Assembly (NCBI GenBank): GCA_964355365.1
Contig: CAYHEX010000173.1
Span: 1-9,588 of the forward strand
Length of the DNA: 9,588 nucleotides
Origin: SCUN01 sp964355365
GTDB taxonomy: Bacteria > Acidobacteriota > Vicinamibacteria > Vicinamibacterales > SCN-69-37
Direction of reading: 5' to 3'
Positions 7,044 to 9,588 of this stretch are shown here, one piece after another; positions within the stretch are counted from its first letter, which is position 1; each line of letters opens with the position of its first letter. A model generated the notes under the pieces. That model saw only the letters and a program-made list of their open reading frames with translations, searched no databases and was not told the DNA's origin. A program made the translations under genes and the position numbers.

Positions 7044-7297
7044 CGGTTCCCGGAAAGATCGTCACGATCGAGGGCGATGACCCGATACTGCGTGCCGGCA
7101 TCGTGGATTTCTCAGGCGTCACCAAGCGGGTGAACCTGAGCTACGTGCCCGATGCCAAGCTCGGTGACTATGTGCTCGTGCACGTGGGTTTCGCTCTGTC
7201 CACGGTGGACGAAGAGGAAGCCGCGAAGGTGTTCTCCTACCTGAAGGCGATGGGCGACCTGGCCGAGCTGACCGAGGGCGAGGAGCCGCCCCGATGA
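7034..7297 (+). CDS. hypC: HypC/HybG-family Fe(CN)2CO chaperone
   Basis: Small chaperone that, with HypD, carries the Fe(CN)2CO unit to the large-subunit precursor. The 87-residue product begins MCLAVPGKI, giving the essential Cys2 once the initiator methionine is removed. It continues with the conserved GDYVLVHVGFAL (His50) and the acidic helix DEEEA, all HypC family hallmarks in a typical-size protein. The ATG at 7034 lies inside the last codons of hypF (10-base overlap), with TGAGGAG at 7016-7022 as ribosome binding site. The stop codon overlaps the hypD start in an ATGA. Only one HypC paralogue is present in the window, so it probably serves both as assembly scaffold and as large-subunit chaperone. 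Confidence 0.97.
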   Translation: MCLAVPGKIVTIEGDDPILRAGIVDFSGVTKRVNLSYVPDAKLGDYVLVHVGFALSTVDEEEAAKVFSYLKAMGDLAELTEGEEPPR

Positions 7298-8418
7298 AGT
7301 TCATTGACGAGTACCGCGACCGCGAAAGCGCTGAGGGCTACGCGCGCGCGCTCGCGCGCATCACGACGCGTCACTGGACGCTGATGGAAGTGTGCGGCGG
7401 CCAGACGCACGCGATCGTGAAGTTCGGCGTCGACGAACTCCTGCCGAAGAATGTCGAGCTTGTGCATGGTCCGGGCTGCCCGGTGTGCGTGACGCCGCTC
7501 GAGTTGATCGAGAAGGCGATTGTGATTGCGGCGCGACCCGACGTGATCTTCTGTTCGTTCGGCGACATGCTGCGCGTGCCGGGTCAGGACCGCGACCTGC
7601 TCGCCGTGAAGTCGGCCGGCGGCGACGTCCGGATTGTGTATTCACCGCTCGACGCCGTGACGATCGCCGAGAAGAACCCAGACAAGGAAATCGTGTTCTT
7701 TGCGGTGGGTTTCGAGACGACGGCGCCCGCGAACGCCATGGCGGTGTTTCAGGCCGCGCAGAAAGGAATCACGAACTTCTCGCTGCTCGTGTCGCACGTC
7801 CTGGTGCCGCCGGCGATGGAAGCGATTCTGTCGTCGCCCGAGACGCGCGTGCAGGGGTTCCTCGCGGCGGGACACGTGTGCACGGTAATGGGCTTCACCG
7901 AGTACGAGCCGATCGCCGCGAAGTACAACGTGCCGATCGTCGTCACCGGCTTCGAGCCCGTCGACATTCTGCAGGGCATCTTCATGTGCGTGAAGCAGCT
8001 CGAAGAAGGACGACACGAAGTGGAGAACCAGTACGCGCGGGCGGTGCGTCGAATCGGTAATCAGCCGGCACAGCAGATCGTGGGCGAGGTGTTCCGCGTG
8101 GTGCCGCGCAAGTGGCGCGGCGTCGGCGAGATTCCGCAGAGCGGACTCGGCTTGCAGCCGCGGTATGCCGCCTATGACGCCGAGCTCAAGTTCGACGTCG
8201 CTGATCGCGCGCTCGATGAGCCGAAGGAATGCATCAGCGGGCTCATCATGCAAGGTCTCAAGAAGCCCAACGAGTGTTCAGCGTTCGGCGGCGTGTGCAC
8301 GCCGGAGCATCCGCTCGGCGCGACGATGGTGTCGTCGGAAGGTGCGTGCGCTGCCTACTATCGCTACCGGCGCGTGACGTTCGATCGCCAGGACGAGAGT
8401 GCGACCCATGGCCGCTGA
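7294..8418 (+). CDS. hypD: HypD, Fe-S scaffold for Fe(CN)2CO assembly
   Basis: HypD forms the complex with HypC on which the iron receives its cyanide and CO ligands. The 374 residues are the usual length. Conserved motifs in order are MEVCGGQTHA (C34), GPGCPVC (C62 and C65, the redox-active pair expected to act with the [4Fe-4S] cluster), FGDMLRVP, GFETTAPANA, and AAGHVCTVMG. The [4Fe-4S] cluster ligands fit C313, C328, C335 and C352 in the C-terminal block CISG...ECSAFGGVC...GAC. The ATG at 7294 overlaps the hypC stop by 4 bases and is preceded by GAGGAG at 7280-7285. The 3' end overlaps hypE by 11 bases. No unusual substitution was seen. Confidence 0.98.
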   Translation: MKFIDEYRDRESAEGYARALARITTRHWTLMEVCGGQTHAIVKFGVDELLPKNVELVHGPGCPVCVTPLELIEKAIVIAARPDVIFCSFGDMLRVPGQDRDLLAVKSAGGDVRIVYSPLDAVTIAEKNPDKEIVFFAVGFETTAPANAMAVFQAAQKGITNFSLLVSHVLVPPAMEAILSSPETRVQGFLAAGHVCTVMGFTEYEPIAAKYNVPIVVTGFEPVDILQGIFMCVKQLEEGRHEVENQYARAVRRIGNQPAQQIVGEVFRVVPRKWRGVGEIPQSGLGLQPRYAAYDAELKFDVADRALDEPKECISGLIMQGLKKPNECSAFGGVCTPEHPLGATMVSSEGACAAYYRYRRVTFDRQDESATHGR

Positions 8419-9460
8419 TCTCCGGGGACTCTCGTGCCCGGTGCCGATTCATCGCTATCCGACGGTGCAGATGGCGCACGGTGGCGGCGGGCGGCTCAGC
8501 CAGCAACTGATGGACGACATCTTCATGCCGGCATTTGCGAATGCCGCGCTCGGCGCGCGGCACGACGGGGCGCGGCTCGAGATCGGCGGCCTCCACCTCG
8601 CGTTCTCGACGGATTCGTACGTTGTGCGGCCGCTGTTCTTTCCGGGCGGCGACATCGGGACGCTGGCGATCAACGGCACGGTGAACGATCTGGCGATGTG
8701 TGGCGCGCGGCCGAAGTTCCTCAGCGCTGCGTTCGTGCTCGAGGAAGGCCTCGACATGGACGTCGTCGAACGCGTGGCGGGGTCGATGAAAGCCGCTGCG
8801 CACGTCGCGGGCGTCACGGTGGTGACCGGCGACACCAAGGTCGTCGATCGCGGCAAAGGCGACGGTCTCTACGTGACGACCGCCGGCATCGGCATCATCG
8901 AACATGCGCACGTGATCGCGCCAATGAGCGTGCGTGAAGGCGACGTCGTGCTGCTCTCGGGCGATCTCGCGCGGCACGGCATGGCCGTGATGGCAGTGCG
9001 CGAGGGCCTCGAGTTCGAGTCGAAGATCGAGAGCGACTGCGCGCCGGTGGCCGCGCCCGTGATGGCGTTGCTCGAGGCCGGCATCGAGGTGCACTGCCTC
9101 CGCGACCTCACGCGCGGCGGCCTCGCCAGCGCGGTCGTGGAGATCGCGCAGGCGGCCGGGTTGTCAATTCGACTGGATGAACAGGCGATCCCCGTTCGCG
9201 AGGACGTACGCGCCGCCTGCGAGATCCTCGGCTTCGACCCGATCTACGTCGCGAACGAAGGCCGCTTCATCGCGATCGTCGCCGCGCGCGACGTGGACAG
9301 GGCACTGAGCATCATGCGGGAGCACGCGGTCAGCGCCGCATCCACGCCGATCGGAACCGTGGCGGCGTCACCGAACGGACTCGTGACGATGAAGAGTCGG
9401 ATCGGGGCGACGAGGATTGTGGACATGTTGAGTGGAGAGCAACTGCCGCGAATCTGTTAG
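8408..9460 (+). CDS. hypE: HypE, cyanide-forming dehydratase
   Basis: HypE takes the carbamoyl group from HypF on its C-terminal cysteine and dehydrates it with ATP to a thiocyanate that donates CN to iron. The 350 residues belong to the PurM/AIR-synthase-related family. Visible motifs are the glycine-rich MAHGGGGRLS (22-31), STDSYVV (D69), GDIGTLAINGTVNDLAM in the ATP-binding half, DLTRGGLAS in the C-terminal half, and the terminal PRIC with the catalytic C350. The ATG at 8408 is preferred over the in-frame GTG at 8399 because GGACGAG at 8391-8397 has normal spacing to the ATG. The start overlaps hypD by 11 bases. It is the last recognisable gene of the operon and is followed directly by repeats. 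Confidence 0.97.
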   Translation: MAADLRGLSCPVPIHRYPTVQMAHGGGGRLSQQLMDDIFMPAFANAALGARHDGARLEIGGLHLAFSTDSYVVRPLFFPGGDIGTLAINGTVNDLAMCGARPKFLSAAFVLEEGLDMDVVERVAGSMKAAAHVAGVTVVTGDTKVVDRGKGDGLYVTTAGIGIIEHAHVIAPMSVREGDVVLLSGDLARHGMAVMAVREGLEFESKIESDCAPVAAPVMALLEAGIEVHCLRDLTRGGLASAVVEIAQAAGLSIRLDEQAIPVREDVRAACEILGFDPIYVANEGRFIAIVAARDVDRALSIMREHAVSAASTPIGTVAASPNGLVTMKSRIGATRIVDMLSGEQLPRIC

Positions 9461-9530
9461 TCCAGGGTTCAGAGTCCAGGGTCCAGGGTCAGTCCGGGGT
9501 CCAGAGTCCGGAGTCCGTCCGGAGTCCGGA
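9460..9530 (+). repeat. Degenerate heptad tandem repeat (GTCCRGR unit)
   Basis: Starting on the last base of the hypE stop codon, the sequence reads as about ten units of a 7-base motif: GTCCAGG, GTTCAGA, GTCCAGG, GTCCAGG, GTCA (truncated), GTCCGGG, GTCCAGA, GTCCGGA, GTCC (truncated), GTCCGGA, GTCCGGA. The TCCGGA units are palindromic and allow only short stems, such as TCCGG 9507-9511 with CCGGA 9519-9523. No T-tract follows, so this is not a standard intrinsic terminator. Similar low-complexity spacers seem familiar from Acidobacteriota genomes, which I cannot verify here. Confidence 0.8.
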
Positions 9531-9545
9531 GTTAGCGGAAAGACG

Positions 9546-9582
9546 GGTTCGTAAGGTGCGAGGGTTCGTGGGGTGCGGTTCG
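9546..9582 (+). repeat. Second degenerate repeat, ~17-base period
   Basis: GGTTCGTAAGGTGCGAG at 9546-9562 is followed by GGTTCGTGGGGTGCGGT at 9563-9579 (13 of 17 positions the same), and a third GGTTCG begins at 9578. The composition is strongly G/T-biased on the + strand, unlike the coding sequence before it. The array may continue beyond the window edge. Its function is unknown. Confidence 0.6.
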
Positions 9583-9588
9583 GGAGGG

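Noticed and set aside
9507..9523. TCCGG/CCGGA hairpin as an intrinsic terminator of the operon
   Set aside because: The stem is only 5 base pairs, is a by-product of the palindromic repeat unit, and no T-tract follows.
1..9588. An internal promoter or regulator gene for the operon
   Set aside because: Gaps between genes are 10 bases or less and I saw no convincing -35/-10 pair. Any main promoter should be upstream of the window.

Overview
This window is almost one uninterrupted operon on the + strand. It encodes a membrane-bound, uptake-type [NiFe]-hydrogenase and the machinery that builds its active site. The gene order is hyaA (5' end outside the window) - hyaB - hyaC - hyaD-type protease - hypA - hypB - hypF - hypC - hypD - hypE. 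After hypE come 128 bases of degenerate tandem repeats that run to the window edge. I see no tRNA, rRNA, CRISPR array, insertion sequence or antisense gene.

Region 1 (start to 3359) encodes the enzyme. The small subunit carries the electron-transfer clusters and a C-terminal membrane anchor. The large subunit holds the NiFe(CN)2CO site. A four-helix cytochrome b takes the electrons to the quinone pool. The small subunit keeps all six cysteines that mark a [4Fe-3S] proximal cluster, so the enzyme is predicted to be an oxygen-tolerant, group 1d-like (E. coli Hyd-1/MBH-like) H2-oxidising enzyme. Region 2 (3356-9460) is maturation. HypE and HypF make cyanide from carbamoyl phosphate. HypC and HypD assemble the Fe(CN)2CO unit. 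HypA and HypB deliver nickel. The protease then trims the large-subunit C-terminus to lock the site. Every junction from hyaC to hypE overlaps by 1-11 bases, which suggests strong translational coupling. Region 3 (9461-9588) is a repeat-rich spacer with no gene and no clear terminator.

The most unusual observation is HypA. It is 80 residues rather than the usual ~113-118 and appears to have lost exactly the inserted zinc-binding module, while the N-terminal Met-His-Glu nickel site and both flanking strands remain in one frame. HypB beside it is the short form without N-terminal nickel-binding motifs. The large subunit has a histidine-rich removable tail (5 His in 15 residues). No hyaE/hyaF, hupK or hoxR-like accessory genes lie between the structural genes and hyp genes, although the small subunit has the six-cysteine signature.

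The organism is a high-GC Gram-negative-type bacterium. The GC-rich codons, this gene order, and the heptad and 17-base degenerate repeats after the operon remind me of Acidobacteriota (Vicinamibacteria-like). That is an impression, not a demonstrated assignment. Overall this is a well-conserved, recognisable system with a few genuine oddities rather than a wholly new one.
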